This document shows positions 41,409 to 51,588 of a stretch of DNA of 64,000 nucleotides, in pieces. Every line of letters starts with the position of its first letter. Positions within the stretch are counted from its first letter, which is position 1. Made by a program: the position numbers and the translations under genes. Below the pieces are notes generated by a model. The model searched no databases and had not been told where the DNA came from. It saw nothing but the letters and a program-made list of their open reading frames with translations. The stretch comes from Paenibacillus agilis. GTDB taxonomy: Bacteria > Bacillota > Bacilli > Paenibacillales > Paenibacillaceae. Location of the stretch: positions 1,138,074 to 1,202,073 of the forward strand of contig NZ_VNJK01000001.1 in the NCBI RefSeq assembly GCF_007786455.1, read 5' to 3'.

Positions 41409-42719
41409 ATGACACAACGTACAGGGTTGAAGATTGCAGTTATTGGTGGAGGTTCGTCGTATACACCGGAGATCGTGGAAGGATTTATTCGCAATTACGA
41501 TCAAATGCCGATTCGTGAATTATGGCTTGTTGACATTGAGCAAGGCAAGCACAAGCTAGATATCGTAGGAAACTTAGCAAAACGTATGGTAGAGGAGTCT
41601 GGACTTCCGATTGAGGTTCATCTTACACTTGATCGTCGTCAAGCGATTGAAGGCGCTGACTTCGTATCTACCCAAATGCGCGTCGGATTGCTTGAAGCTC
41701 GTAAAAAAGACGAGCATATTCCGATTACGTACGGTGTAATCGGTCAAGAGACGACTGGCCCTGGGGGCATGTTTAAAGCGCTTCGTACCGTTCCTATCAT
41801 TTTGGATATTTGCCGTGACATAGAAGAGCTTGCGCCAAATGCTTGGATGCTGAACTTTACGAATCCTGCTGGTATCGTAACAGAGGCAGTAGCAAAGTAC
41901 AGCCGTGTTCGCTCGATTGGTCTTTGTAACTCTCCAATTAACGTACAGAAGTTCTTGGCTGCGCAGTATGAAGTATCTGAGAAAGACGTATTGCCAGAGT
42001 TCGTAGGTATTAACCACCTTCATTGGGTAACTTCCTGTCAAGTTAAAGGAGAAGAGAAGCTTCCTGAAATCTTGTCTGGAGGTATGGCATACACAGCGAA
42101 AAACGTTCCAACGGTAGGTTGGGATGCAGATTTCTTGAAGTCATTGGGTGGTATTCCGACGTATTATTTGAAGTATTTCTACATGACGGATTATATGCTC
42201 AACGAGATGAAGGAAGCGATGGAGAAGAACGGGACTCGTGCCGACGTCGTAAGCCGTGTAGAAGAAGAGTTGTTCGAGCTGTACAAAGATCCGAACTTGC
42301 GTGAGAAGCCGAAGCAGTTGGAACAACGCGGCGGTGCTTACTACTCCGAAGCAGCGGTGAATCTGATGAACTCGATCTACAACGATCGTAAAGATATTCA
42401 AACGTTGAACGTTGCGAACGGTAACATTTATGACTTCCTACCAGCCGATGCTAGTATCGAGGTTAACTGTGTCGTTACGGCACAAGGTCCAATCGCACTT
42501 CCTCCGCGTAATGTACCTGAGCATGTAAAAGGCTTGATGCATGCGGTGAAGGTGTATGAGCAGCTGACAATTGAAGCGGCTATTACAGGTGACCGCGGTA
42601 TTGCATTACAAGCACTTGTTCATCATCCACTCGTTCCTTCCATTGAAGTAGCGAAGAAGCTGTTGGATGAGATGTTGGAAGCAAACCGCGAGTACTTGCC
42701 GAACTTCTTTCGTGAATAG
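41409..42719 (+). CDS. Family 4 glycoside hydrolase (6-phospho-beta-glucosidase type)
   Basis: The 436-residue enzyme belongs to GH4, which hydrolyses 6-phospho-glycosides using NAD+ and Mn2+ by redox-elimination. The Rossmann motif is IAVIGGGSSYTPEI at the N-terminus. Metal and substrate residues lie in NFTNPAGIVTEAV near 150, LCNSPINVQ near 175 (Cys ligand) and GINHLHWV near 200 (His ligand). GAGGAGGAGAAC gives a strong ribosome site. With the kinase and AraC regulator it forms a disaccharide-utilisation cluster; no PTS gene is in the window. Confidence 0.9.
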   Translation: MTQRTGLKIAVIGGGSSYTPEIVEGFIRNYDQMPIRELWLVDIEQGKHKLDIVGNLAKRMVEESGLPIEVHLTLDRRQAIEGADFVSTQMRVGLLEARKKDEHIPITYGVIGQETTGPGGMFKALRTVPIILDICRDIEELAPNAWMLNFTNPAGIVTEAVAKYSRVRSIGLCNSPINVQKFLAAQYEVSEKDVLPEFVGINHLHWVTSCQVKGEEKLPEILSGGMAYTAKNVPTVGWDADFLKSLGGIPTYYLKYFYMTDYMLNEMKEAMEKNGTRADVVSRVEEELFELYKDPNLREKPKQLEQRGGAYYSEAAVNLMNSIYNDRKDIQTLNVANGNIYDFLPADASIEVNCVVTAQGPIALPPRNVPEHVKGLMHAVKVYEQLTIEAAITGDRGIALQALVHHPLVPSIEVAKKLLDEMLEANREYLPNFFRE

Positions 42720-42795
42720 AACGGAAGATAATATACAAATGCATAGAATTCCCTAGCGATTACTTTTGAGAGTGGTTGTTAGTAGAAAATGATAA

Positions 42796-42866
42796 AGAAG
42801 GCATCTTGCAAATGACGATGACGACAAGTCTGACCCGTTATTTCGCGAAGATGTCTTTTTTTGTAT
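42796..42866 (+). terminator. Terminator after the GH4 gene
   Basis: AAGGCATCTT (about 42798) pairs with AAGATGTCTT (about 42854), with inner GC pairing, followed by seven T residues. The rest of 42720-43007 shows no gene. Confidence 0.75.
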
Positions 42867-43007
42867 GTTATCGATTGACAGGATTTTACTTTTGTTGGAT
42901 AATAATAGTATTTCGCCTGTAAAGACCACTGTTTGTAGCACATGAAGAGGAGGTGTTCTTTCTAAGAAATACACGTAAGTAAATAATGTTTTGGAGGTTT
43001 GTACAAA

Positions 43008-43934
43008 GTGAAAAAATTCAATTTTTCAACATGCTCATTGATTTTTTGTATCCTTACAGTATTGAGTACTATTGGCATTCCAATTTCTGCTGCAAAAGCA
43101 GGAAAGCTTCAAAGTAACACTAGCAGTATTAGTTATTGTTCTCGCGACACTACAAATAATGGTTATATTGATACACTTGTATACAGACAATTATCGAAAA
43201 CTAGTATTGAACTATCTTGGACAGTCGTGTTAGATACTGCATATGAACCTGAAACTCCGCGTCCAGGTAGACCGCCGTTTGAACCACCAGTAGAACCACC
43301 TTGTGAGATGATAATGGCATCAAAGCAATGGCAAATACCCAGACCTGATCTCAAGCCGCAGAGAAATACAAATTATAATATATATAATGCTAAAAACCAA
43401 TTTGTCTCATCCACATCAAGCAACTCCATTGTAATAAATAATTTAACTTCAGTTGATGCCCATAGGTTTAGAGTCGAGCTTAATGAATTTCAGTCATATG
43501 TCCATCAAAAAAGTATTGACGTTTTCCTCCATCCAACGGCTCCTTCGCAGCTAACGGTTCAGGTTCAGAACAACAAAAACTTGATTATGAATTGGAATGC
43601 ATCCACTAGTAATTTTCCTGTTGTCTATTATATTTATGACGGTACTACCCTCCTAGGAACCACACAATCCACCAGCTTTACTGTAAATAATGCTTCTAGA
43701 AAATTGTATAGTATAACAATCGTAGCCGAGGACACTACGTTTAAAAACAGATCTCATGCTAGTAACACTGTCCCTGTTTTTCTTATTAGTGGGACGAACT
43801 ATGTGTATGATGCTGACGGAAAGCTCATTAAACAGACTTTTGGTCGCGTAGTTAACAATGTTGCTATAGAAGTTACTTATGTGTACACCTATGATCAAAA
43901 AGGAAATTTGTTGAAAGTTGAAAAAATGCCGTGA
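43008..43934 (+). CDS. Secreted protein with fibronectin-like domains and terminal YD-type repeats
   Basis: The 308-residue protein has a signal peptide (SLIFCILTVLSTIGIPISAAKA), a Pro-rich stretch with RPPFEPPVEPPCE near 85-100, a beta-sandwich region like fibronectin type III (APSQLTVQVQNNKNLIMNWNAST) and a C-terminus with two YD-like repeats (YVYDADGKLIKQTFG, YTYDQKGNLLKVE). These match the repeat style of the giant RHS protein 87 bp downstream, so it may be an accessory surface partner or a diverged piece of an RHS protein. I chose GTG 43008, 10 nt from GGAGG. Confidence 0.75.
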   Translation: MKKFNFSTCSLIFCILTVLSTIGIPISAAKAGKLQSNTSSISYCSRDTTNNGYIDTLVYRQLSKTSIELSWTVVLDTAYEPETPRPGRPPFEPPVEPPCEMIMASKQWQIPRPDLKPQRNTNYNIYNAKNQFVSSTSSNSIVINNLTSVDAHRFRVELNEFQSYVHQKSIDVFLHPTAPSQLTVQVQNNKNLIMNWNASTSNFPVVYYIYDGTTLLGTTQSTSFTVNNASRKLYSITIVAEDTTFKNRSHASNTVPVFLISGTNYVYDADGKLIKQTFGRVVNNVAIEVTYVYTYDQKGNLLKVEKMP

Positions 43935-44020
43935 CCTTAGATAGGCTGTATATTTGGCGGCATCATACTTGCTAAAAATTTTTAGTTGTTAACTATATGT
44001 AAATAGGGGAATGTGAGCAG

Positions 44021-47000
44021 ATGAAAAAGATGAGACATTTATCAGCATTACTTGCTTTACTACTATTTTTAGAAATGACATCGCCTTTATTCATGCAGGC
44101 TATAACAGCTGCGGCAGCACCTGCATCTATTTCAACTCAGACATCTGACAATAAGGTACTTCTGACCATTGACTACATTTCTAAGAAATACAATGTATCT
44201 CCTTCAGATATTCTCTCAAGGTTAAATGAAGGATACACGTTACAGCATATCCATAACGCTTTGGCGCAAAATCCAGAAGCAACGGCATTGTTTGCTACAT
44301 TAGACCAGTTATATCCGGGTGTAGGTAAGAAATATGCTCCTCCCACAGTAGCCGATGCAACCTATGCAAGTAGCAGAAATATCAATTCGGTTACTGGTGT
44401 TACTTATCCATCCGCGGATGATTCGAACGTTACAGACTCCGTTTATGGAATCATGAATACGATGAGTAGTGTGAATCTGCCTCCGGTTACTCATGACGCA
44501 TTAAGCCTTGTAAAACATAATACCAAGTTAGATCAAGCACCTTATTCTATTCAAACAGGAAATGAATCTATTTCAAGTGTTGATGGCTCCTTGAACTTAT
44601 CATCGACTGATTTATCTATTCCAGGAAGGAATGGATTATCTTTTTCGTTGCGTAGAAGTTACAACAGTAATGAAGCGGAGTTTTTTCAGAAAACAGTAAA
44701 GAATACGGAGTATCATGTAACCGATATTGTTCCCTATTTTTGTGGACCAGTGTACAAATATATTAATGGACTTAATAATCCTAAAGTAAAGTGGAGAGAG
44801 CTCACAGAAAATTGTTCGTATGAGGGTGTGATGAGATACGGACCAACTTTCACATTCGAGTACCCAAGAATTTCTGTGCCACACCTTTCTGGTAGATCTG
44901 AACCGCTTGATAAGAAAGCAGATGAAATATTTACACCAAGCAGTTTCAATCGAACAACAAATCCATTTTACTGGTTTGATGCATACTACGATATTGATCT
45001 CACTTTAACGTTAAAAGACGGGAAATATTACGAGCGTGTATGGTCTTATAATATTCCGTATCCTTCCGTGATAGATAATGATGTTAAAAGAAATGACTTG
45101 GATTCACGAGTAGGAGTCGGTAAAGGCTGGACTTGGGATATCGCCTATATGAAGTTTGATGGAAATGAAACTTATATTCGTATGCCAGCAGGTGGAGTCT
45201 ACCAAGTAGATAAAGATCTTAAGCTTAAGCGCTATCCTTGGAAAGATGCTGTGTTGACGAAAGATACAAGTAGAAAAGTAGACTGGCGAATTTCTGCGTA
45301 TGCATTGAAAATGAAACAAGGCACAACGTACTATTTTGATTCATATGGTGCTTTGATTCGAGTAGAAGATAGCTATTCCAACTTTTTGAACTTCCAACAC
45401 TCAGGTTCGGGATTAGAAAAAGTAACAGATTCTTTAGGAAATTACATTCAACTTAATTATGGTTCGAATATTACGGCTACGAATGGTAGAGAGTCTGTAA
45501 CCTATCATATGAACACGTTACCTGTAAATGATACTAGCATCTCATATTTATCGGCTGTTACGAATTCGATGGGTAGAACGACTCACTATGCATACGACTT
45601 TGCTCCTTCTAAATTCTCAGTAACCTCAGAATCAGTTAATCAAAGAAATGACTACGCTTTACTAAAAACAATTCATCATCCAACAGGTGCTCGTACAGAG
45701 TACCGTTATGATAAAGTTCTTCGACATTTGGGACATGATTCTAAGCAAGAACAGTATAGAGTGGTTGATCGAAAAGATGTTGTTCAATATGTTAATGGAT
45801 CCGTAATTGAAAGTAATCAAACGAATATTCAATATGAATCAGACCCGTATGCTTCTTCAAAGGGTGGTAGACATAAAACCATATTTAAAACCGGGGATTC
45901 AATCATTATATCTACTTACGATAAAGCATTTGCATATGATGATTTTACGTTCCGAAATGTAGAAACTGTACAACAAGCAGGGCATGTGCAGCATATTACG
46001 AATCAAGCGTATACATCGGATATTTTTAACCCTCATCCAACACAAATTACTTCCAAGAAAAGAAACAATGGGGTGGAAAGTCCATCTCTTATCATAAACC
46101 GTCAGTACGATGAGAATGGAAATGTAACCAGTGAAACGAATAATCTTGGAGCTAGCACGACGACCACGTATGATACCAAATGGGGATTGCCAGAGACGAT
46201 TAAGACAAATGTGGATGCGAACCAACAGACGTTTACTCGCGTGTTTCGTAACAATAAAGGGTCTGTTCACGACTCCCGAATTTATTCGAATAAAGAATTT
46301 GGTCAATTACTCAGTCATACCACATACAGTCATGATGAATTCGGAAATGTTACGAGAGTAAATGCCCATAAAAATGGTATATTGAACGCGGCGGCCGTAT
46401 TCAAATATCAATATGGACCGGAGTATCAATCTGGATTTCTAACGCAGCAAGAAGTAAAGGTGACCAATGCAAATGGACAAGTCTCCACGATTGTGGAAAA
46501 AGCGAAGTATGACCAAGCTACAGGACGCTTGCTTTCGTACACTGATGGTAAGCAGCTAACGACATCCTATACCTACGATGTATTAGGCCGAACGACATTA
46601 GTTACGATGCCAAACCAAAGTCAGATTAGCTACTTATATAACGACACACACAACCATGTTCAAATGAAGAATACCCTTGGTGAAGTGACTGAAGCATGGT
46701 TTGATCCGCTTGGACGTAAGATCAGAGAGACACAAGGACTAGGTCAGGTCAAATACGGCTATGATGAGCGCACAAGTCAACTACAATGGACAGACGATGC
46801 ATACGGCAATCGTACATCGTACAGCTACGATGGTTTTGGACGTCAGATTCAAACGACCTATGCCAATGGGACATCGGATCGTGTGGAATATGACGATGCC
46901 AAGTTGACGTTGACTACTATTGATGCAGATCAGAACCGTACAAAAACGACTAGTGATGTACTAGGAAGAGCAGTACTTGTAGAAAAGCTTCATAATAAGC

Positions 47001-49540
47001 AGAACTATACACCGATAGAACGCACGGAATATAACTACGCAGGTGATATCACTGCTTCAATTGATGGGAATGGCAACCGTACCTCGTTCCAGTATGATGC
47101 TGCGCGTAAACTAACTGCGGTGACGGATGCATCGAATCAGACGACAAGCTACTCCTATGATCTTCTTGGTAATTTAATCGAAACTACCTATGCGAATCAG
47201 CAGAAAATCAAGAAAGAATACGATGAATTCGGTCGTGTCGTGAAAAAGATTAATGGGACAGGCCAGGAACAGCGGTATTACTACGATGCAAACGGCAATC
47301 TGGAGAAATATATTGACCGCAGCGGTACGGAAACGAATAATCGCTATGATGTCATGAATCAGCTAATTCAAAATACGGTAGGTACTGAAAACGTTCAATA
47401 CAGCTATGATACCGAAGGTAGAATGCTAACGATGACGGATCATAGAGGAACAACGAGATATGAGTACCAGCCTAGCTCTGGTTTTTTGACTACAATCCAG
47501 TATCCAGATGGTTTCAAGCTGGAAAACCTTTATGACCTCAATAAAAAAATAGGTTACGAATTTTCGCTGCCAACATGGACCTTCTCGAAAGTTCGGGGTA
47601 CTTATGATAATGTTAACCAACTGAAACAGTTGAACATATTTAGAGGTAATTTTTCAAATATTGTTTCATATGACCGCTTGGCAAATGGTCTTCTGGCGAA
47701 GCAAACCTTTGCAGACGCCTTCGTATCGCAATATCAATACGAAGATACGAAGCTGAAACAGTTAACCTATCTCAAAAACGGAACAGCACAAAATACGTTT
47801 CAATATGGGTATGATGCAAATGAAAACATTACACACCGCAATGAAAATAACTACATCACGAACTTTACGTACACCCCACTGAATCAAATTCAAACATCAA
47901 GTGAATACAACGAGACCTATTCGTATGATGCAAGATATAATCGACAGACGCTAGACAGTAATAGAGATCCGTCAATTAAGGAAGCGCAGTATGAATATGA
48001 TAAGAAGAATAGATTAATAAAAGTTACAGGCAATCATAGTCCAGTCACGTATTCATACACAGGAGATGGACTACTGTACGAGCGTGTGGAGAACAACGTT
48101 AGAACCCGTTACTATTATGATGCGGACAAACGATTAGTTGCAGAAGGTACAGTCGGCGCAGATGGGAAAGCCAACATTACTTATACTTTTTTGTATGAAG
48201 TAGATGGTAAGTTAGTTGGACGTCAGGATCGGTCAACAGGTAAGCCGCAATATTATCAGTTAAATGGACATGCTGACGTTGTAGCTCTGGTAGATGAGGC
48301 TGGCAATAAGCTCAATGAATATCGCTATGACATTTGGGGCAAGCCGCTGGAAGAACGAGAAACGGTTCCGAATAACTTGAAATATTCGAGTGAATATTGG
48401 GATAAAACGACGGGACTTCAGTATCTACAATCGAGATGGTATGACCCAAGCATGGGGCGGTTTATTAGTGAGGATACGTATGAAGGAGAACTGAATGATC
48501 CACTCAGTTTGAACCTGTATACGTATGTAGAGAACAATCCGCTTATGTACCACGATCCAAGTGGAGAATACGGTGTAATGAACTGTAAGATGCGCTGCTT
48601 TTCCGCGGGAACCAAGATCCAAACAGAAGATGGCTATAAAGCTATTGAAGACATTGAGGTTGGAGACAAGGTTCTGGCAAAGAGCGAAGAAACAGGTGAG
48701 CTCGCCTACAAAGAAGTAGAAGAGACCTTCCAGCGAGTAGCGGAAGAAACGTACCATGTCACGGTAAAAGACACGACATTCGTGACGACAGAGGAGCATC
48801 CGTTCTGGGTGCCTGGAGTAGGCTGGGTAGAGGCGAGAGATCTAAAAGTCGGGGATAAACTCGTCGATAATGAAGGCAATGAATACGCGATAGAACGAAT
48901 TGAAGTTAAAAAAGAGCAAACCAAGGTTTATAATTTTAGAGTAAATGGGTATCACAACTACTTTGTAACGGACCTGAAGATCTGGACGCATAACTGCGGC
49001 GGCTTTCCTGGGGGAGCAGGCGGAGGCGGTTATAGAGCAGGTGGAGGGGGAAGTTTTAGCACGGACCTTCCTCTATTTAGACCGAGTACGATTTATAGGC
49101 CGTTTAAAGCGCCGGATGTGAAGCTTCCTAAGCCGAAGGCTAGTGCGAGTTCAAGCAAGAGTTCTTCTACTAAAGGGACGGGAGATAAAGTACCCACTAA
49201 ATCTGGTGGTGGGAGCGACCCTAATAATTTTGTAAATGAGCATGCTAAAAAGCACATGTACGAGCCAAGCAAACCATCTACACCAAATAGATCACAATAT
49301 GGAGAAAATGTTGATGTCGGACGATTAAGGTATGATACCATTAATTATCCAGATAAAGCATACTCAAACTGGCCTGGTAATCCTAATAATCTGAATAAGC
49401 AAAGAATTACAAAATACTATAAGGAGTACAATGGTAACATTAGTACGCATCATACTCCAACAGGGAGTCATAGAGTGTTTGACAACATAGATAAGCCTAG
49501 AAGTAGTTCTCATTTCCCTTATGTTCCAAGAAACAGATAA
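44021..49540 (+). CDS. Secreted RHS/YD-repeat polymorphic toxin with HINT domain
   Basis: The 1839-residue protein has a signal peptide (HLSALLALLLFLEMTSPLFM), an N-terminal beta region, many YD repeats from about 470 to 1480 (for example YDANGNLEKYIDRSGTE, YDAARKLTAVTDASN) and the RHS core end LQSRWYDPSMGRFISEDTYEGE...YHDPSGEYG. A HINT autoprotease domain follows: nucleophile CFSAGTKIQTEDGYK (Cys about 1525), TTEEHPFWVPG, and cleavage end WTHNC (Cys about 1659). After a Gly-rich linker comes a roughly 105-residue toxin (HAKKHMYEPSKPSTPNRSQYG, GSHRVFDNIDKP). The toxin is family-unassigned; a nuclease is guessed. Its immunity gene follows directly. Confidence 0.92.
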   Translation: MKKMRHLSALLALLLFLEMTSPLFMQAITAAAAPASISTQTSDNKVLLTIDYISKKYNVSPSDILSRLNEGYTLQHIHNALAQNPEATALFATLDQLYPGVGKKYAPPTVADATYASSRNINSVTGVTYPSADDSNVTDSVYGIMNTMSSVNLPPVTHDALSLVKHNTKLDQAPYSIQTGNESISSVDGSLNLSSTDLSIPGRNGLSFSLRRSYNSNEAEFFQKTVKNTEYHVTDIVPYFCGPVYKYINGLNNPKVKWRELTENCSYEGVMRYGPTFTFEYPRISVPHLSGRSEPLDKKADEIFTPSSFNRTTNPFYWFDAYYDIDLTLTLKDGKYYERVWSYNIPYPSVIDNDVKRNDLDSRVGVGKGWTWDIAYMKFDGNETYIRMPAGGVYQVDKDLKLKRYPWKDAVLTKDTSRKVDWRISAYALKMKQGTTYYFDSYGALIRVEDSYSNFLNFQHSGSGLEKVTDSLGNYIQLNYGSNITATNGRESVTYHMNTLPVNDTSISYLSAVTNSMGRTTHYAYDFAPSKFSVTSESVNQRNDYALLKTIHHPTGARTEYRYDKVLRHLGHDSKQEQYRVVDRKDVVQYVNGSVIESNQTNIQYESDPYASSKGGRHKTIFKTGDSIIISTYDKAFAYDDFTFRNVETVQQAGHVQHITNQAYTSDIFNPHPTQITSKKRNNGVESPSLIINRQYDENGNVTSETNNLGASTTTTYDTKWGLPETIKTNVDANQQTFTRVFRNNKGSVHDSRIYSNKEFGQLLSHTTYSHDEFGNVTRVNAHKNGILNAAAVFKYQYGPEYQSGFLTQQEVKVTNANGQVSTIVEKAKYDQATGRLLSYTDGKQLTTSYTYDVLGRTTLVTMPNQSQISYLYNDTHNHVQMKNTLGEVTEAWFDPLGRKIRETQGLGQVKYGYDERTSQLQWTDDAYGNRTSYSYDGFGRQIQTTYANGTSDRVEYDDAKLTLTTIDADQNRTKTTSDVLGRAVLVEKLHNKQNYTPIERTEYNYAGDITASIDGNGNRTSFQYDAARKLTAVTDASNQTTSYSYDLLGNLIETTYANQQKIKKEYDEFGRVVKKINGTGQEQRYYYDANGNLEKYIDRSGTETNNRYDVMNQLIQNTVGTENVQYSYDTEGRMLTMTDHRGTTRYEYQPSSGFLTTIQYPDGFKLENLYDLNKKIGYEFSLPTWTFSKVRGTYDNVNQLKQLNIFRGNFSNIVSYDRLANGLLAKQTFADAFVSQYQYEDTKLKQLTYLKNGTAQNTFQYGYDANENITHRNENNYITNFTYTPLNQIQTSSEYNETYSYDARYNRQTLDSNRDPSIKEAQYEYDKKNRLIKVTGNHSPVTYSYTGDGLLYERVENNVRTRYYYDADKRLVAEGTVGADGKANITYTFLYEVDGKLVGRQDRSTGKPQYYQLNGHADVVALVDEAGNKLNEYRYDIWGKPLEERETVPNNLKYSSEYWDKTTGLQYLQSRWYDPSMGRFISEDTYEGELNDPLSLNLYTYVENNPLMYHDPSGEYGVMNCKMRCFSAGTKIQTEDGYKAIEDIEVGDKVLAKSEETGELAYKEVEETFQRVAEETYHVTVKDTTFVTTEEHPFWVPGVGWVEARDLKVGDKLVDNEGNEYAIERIEVKKEQTKVYNFRVNGYHNYFVTDLKIWTHNCGGFPGGAGGGGYRAGGGGSFSTDLPLFRPSTIYRPFKAPDVKLPKPKASASSSKSSSTKGTGDKVPTKSGGGSDPNNFVNEHAKKHMYEPSKPSTPNRSQYGENVDVGRLRYDTINYPDKAYSNWPGNPNNLNKQRITKYYKEYNGNISTHHTPTGSHRVFDNIDKPRSSSHFPYVPRNR

Positions 49541-49564
49541 AAGAAGGAGTGTTAAATATCTTAT

Positions 49565-50062
49565 ATGTTATATCATGCAATTTTACCAGAAGACCATGAA
49601 CATTATGTTCCAATTCATGAAGTTTTAAAAAATGGAATTAATCACTTAACAAAGTCAAATTATTGGTATGGAAATGGAGGAGAGGTAAAGTTATGTTTAA
49701 CTAATCAATTAAGACCACCGGGACTGCCAAGTTGGATTGATTTTAAGAAGGCTATTGGTGTTGACCTAAAGCTGCATAAACCTAAGTCATTTTCATTTCC
49801 TACATTTACAGATAAAGTTCTTGTGTTTGATGGAGATATCTCTCTATCAATATACGACCAAGTATTTTATGAAGATTTAAAAGATACTGATGAGGAAGCT
49901 CTGAATTTTGACACAGGTGAAAGTATAGAACATTGGGTGAAGTTGTATTGGAATAGTATGATGGTGCTTGATGAATATAAAGCCAAGAAACCTTATCCTA
50001 GACCGGAAATTTTGGTTTTTGAATCAATTCCTCAAGAGATTATTAAAGTACAAGAAGATTAA
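49565..50062 (+). CDS. Probable immunity protein to the RHS toxin (cassette 1)
   Basis: The 165-residue, acidic, cytoplasmic protein lies 24 bp after the RHS toxin gene, the standard place for a cognate immunity gene. It begins MLYHAILPEDHEHYVPIHEVLKNG and contains YWYGNGGEVKLCL; I do not recognise the family. An AGAAGGAG site lies 14 nt upstream of the ATG, a little far. A hairpin of the AACCTTGA type follows and ends the cassette. Confidence 0.72.
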   Translation: MLYHAILPEDHEHYVPIHEVLKNGINHLTKSNYWYGNGGEVKLCLTNQLRPPGLPSWIDFKKAIGVDLKLHKPKSFSFPTFTDKVLVFDGDISLSIYDQVFYEDLKDTDEEALNFDTGESIEHWVKLYWNSMMVLDEYKAKKPYPRPEILVFESIPQEIIKVQED

Positions 50063-50068
50063 ATGCTT

Positions 50069-50107
50069 TAACCTTGATCGGCCATTTGCCCTTCAAGGTT
50101 TCTTTTT
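50069..50107 (+). terminator. Cassette 1 terminator (AACCTTGA type)
   Basis: AACCTTGA and TCAAGGTT arms enclose a 15-nt loop and are followed by TCTTTTTT. Near-identical hairpins close cassettes at 51589 and 53940. Confidence 0.85.
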
Positions 50108-50173
50108 TATGTGAGAATAATTCTCTCATTTACCAATATTCAAGCGGAGAAAAGGGCGTGTTAAACCTGTTCT

Positions 50174-50515
50174 ATGCATTGTTTCTCTGCGGGAACCAAG
50201 ATCCAAACAGAAGATGGCTACAAAGCTATTGAAGACATTCAGGTTGGAGACAAGGTTCTGGCTAAGAGCGAGGAAACAGGTGAGCTCGCCTACAAAGAAG
50301 TAGAAGAGACCTTCCAACGTGTAGCGGAAGAAACGTATCATGTTACAGTAAAAGATACGACATTCGTGACGACAGAGGAGCATCCGTTCTGGGTGCCAGG
50401 AGTAGGCTGGGTAGAGGCGAGAGATCTCAAAGTAGGTGACTTGCTTGTCGATAATGAAGGCAATGAATACGCGATAGAACGAATTGAAGTTAAAAAAGAG
50501 CAAACGGGTTTATAA
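50174..50515 (+). pseudogene. Orphan HINT domain, cassette 2 (frameshifted from its toxin)
   Basis: This frame encodes a HINT domain almost identical to that of the intact RHS protein, from MHCFSAGTKIQTEDGYK to KKEQT. It then shifts out of frame: four bases of the RHS copy (caag) are replaced by two (gg) at about 50506, giving a stop shortly after. It has no RHS core and no ribosome site, so it is a displaced 3' cassette rather than an expressed gene. Confidence 0.85.
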
Positions 50516-51137
50516 TTTTAGAGTAAATGGATATCACAATTACTTTGTAACGGACCTGAAGATCTGGACGCATAACTGTGGCGGCTTTCCTGGGGGAGCA
50601 GGCGGAGGAGGCGGCGGTTATAGAGCAGGTGGAGGGGGAAGTTTTAGCACGGACCTTCCTCTATTTAGACCGAGTACGATTTATAGGCATTTTAAAGCGC
50701 CTGATGTGAAGCTTCCTAAGCCTAAGGCGAGTGTAAACAAGGGGAATCTTACTGCTAAAGTAGAAGTTAACGCAGGGAAACAATTAGTTAAGATGGAGAG
50801 TGGAACACCTAAAGCTCATTACTATTTAAGACATGCTGCTCAGACCACGCTTAACCAACAATATACGCGTGCAACTACGGGGGCAACACCGGATGGCTTT
50901 GCAGGAAGAAAAGTCGATTCATCAAGGTTTCTCAGTAACCAAATACAATTAAACGCAGCTCAACGCGCCGAGACGATATACAATCAAACAGGTAAATCTA
51001 GTTTTACTTTTGATGCAAGAGGGATTATCGGCGAAGGCTATAAAAAAGGAGGCGGTAATTTAGTACAAACTACACATGTAACAGCAGTGTTCCGAAACGG
51101 TAAACTCTACACGATGTACCCTAGTTTAAGTCATTAA
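50484..51137 (+). pseudogene. Orphan RHS C-terminal toxin, cassette 2
   Basis: In the shifted frame the HINT end (YNFRVNGYHNYFVTDLKIWTHNC), the Gly-rich linker and the first 40 residues after it match the intact RHS tail, then a different toxin begins (about residue 85): HYYLRHAAQTTLNQQYTRATTG, RFLSNQIQLNAAQRAETIY and VTAVFRNGKLYTMYPSL. The final HVTAVFRNGKLYT strand with an upstream RH pair resembles CdiA-type RNase toxins, but I cannot name the family. The toxin part itself is intact and is followed by its own immunity gene. Confidence 0.78.
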
Positions 51138-51160
51138 AATAATATAAAGGCGTGATATGT

Positions 51161-51562
51161 TTGATTTCAGTTAATCCCTATTTTATTACTGATTTGTTAA
51201 GTCCAATTACTGGGCTTGCTGATGATGATGAAGCAGTAGAGCAATACAAATATATTGATACTACTAATGATATTTACTATAGAGAAATCATTAGAAACGA
51301 AATAAGAATGTATTATAATTGCTTAAATAGTGTAAAAAAAGAAAAAGTAAAACGAGCATTAAACTACTATTTAGCAACTTCCGAAATAGATTTTGAGAGG
51401 GTATTTGAATCTTGTCTCCCTCCCTTTGATCCTCCAAAAGATGCTAGGGATTTCTTTGTTTGGATATGGGAGGAATTTTATGGAGGGGAAGTTTATGAGG
51501 TTCCTAATAAAGCAATTTACGTTATAAATTCAGATGTAAATGAACCTAATCGCTCTAGCTGA
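51161..51562 (+). CDS. Probable immunity protein, cassette 2
   Basis: About 133 residues, acidic and Tyr-rich (ISVNPYFITDLLSPITGLADDDEAVEQYKYID, then YYREIIRNEIRMYYN). It sits 14-23 bp after the cassette 2 toxin and before an AACCTTGA terminator, so cognate immunity is inferred. The start is unsure: TTG 51161 has AAAGG at workable spacing; an in-frame GTG at 51152 is too near. AT-rich codon use differs from neighbours outside the cassettes, consistent with acquired DNA. Confidence 0.65.
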   Translation: MISVNPYFITDLLSPITGLADDDEAVEQYKYIDTTNDIYYREIIRNEIRMYYNCLNSVKKEKVKRALNYYLATSEIDFERVFESCLPPFDPPKDARDFFVWIWEEFYGGEVYEVPNKAIYVINSDVNEPNRSS

Positions 51563-51588
51563 TTCTATATGATTACTTATCAAGATAA

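Noticed and set aside
50484-50515. Programmed frameshifting at the A6 run to fuse HINT and toxin in cassette 2
   Set aside because: The A6 run is also in the intact RHS copy and its phase is not that of a standard -1 slippery heptamer; the cassette has no start signals, so a lesion is simpler.
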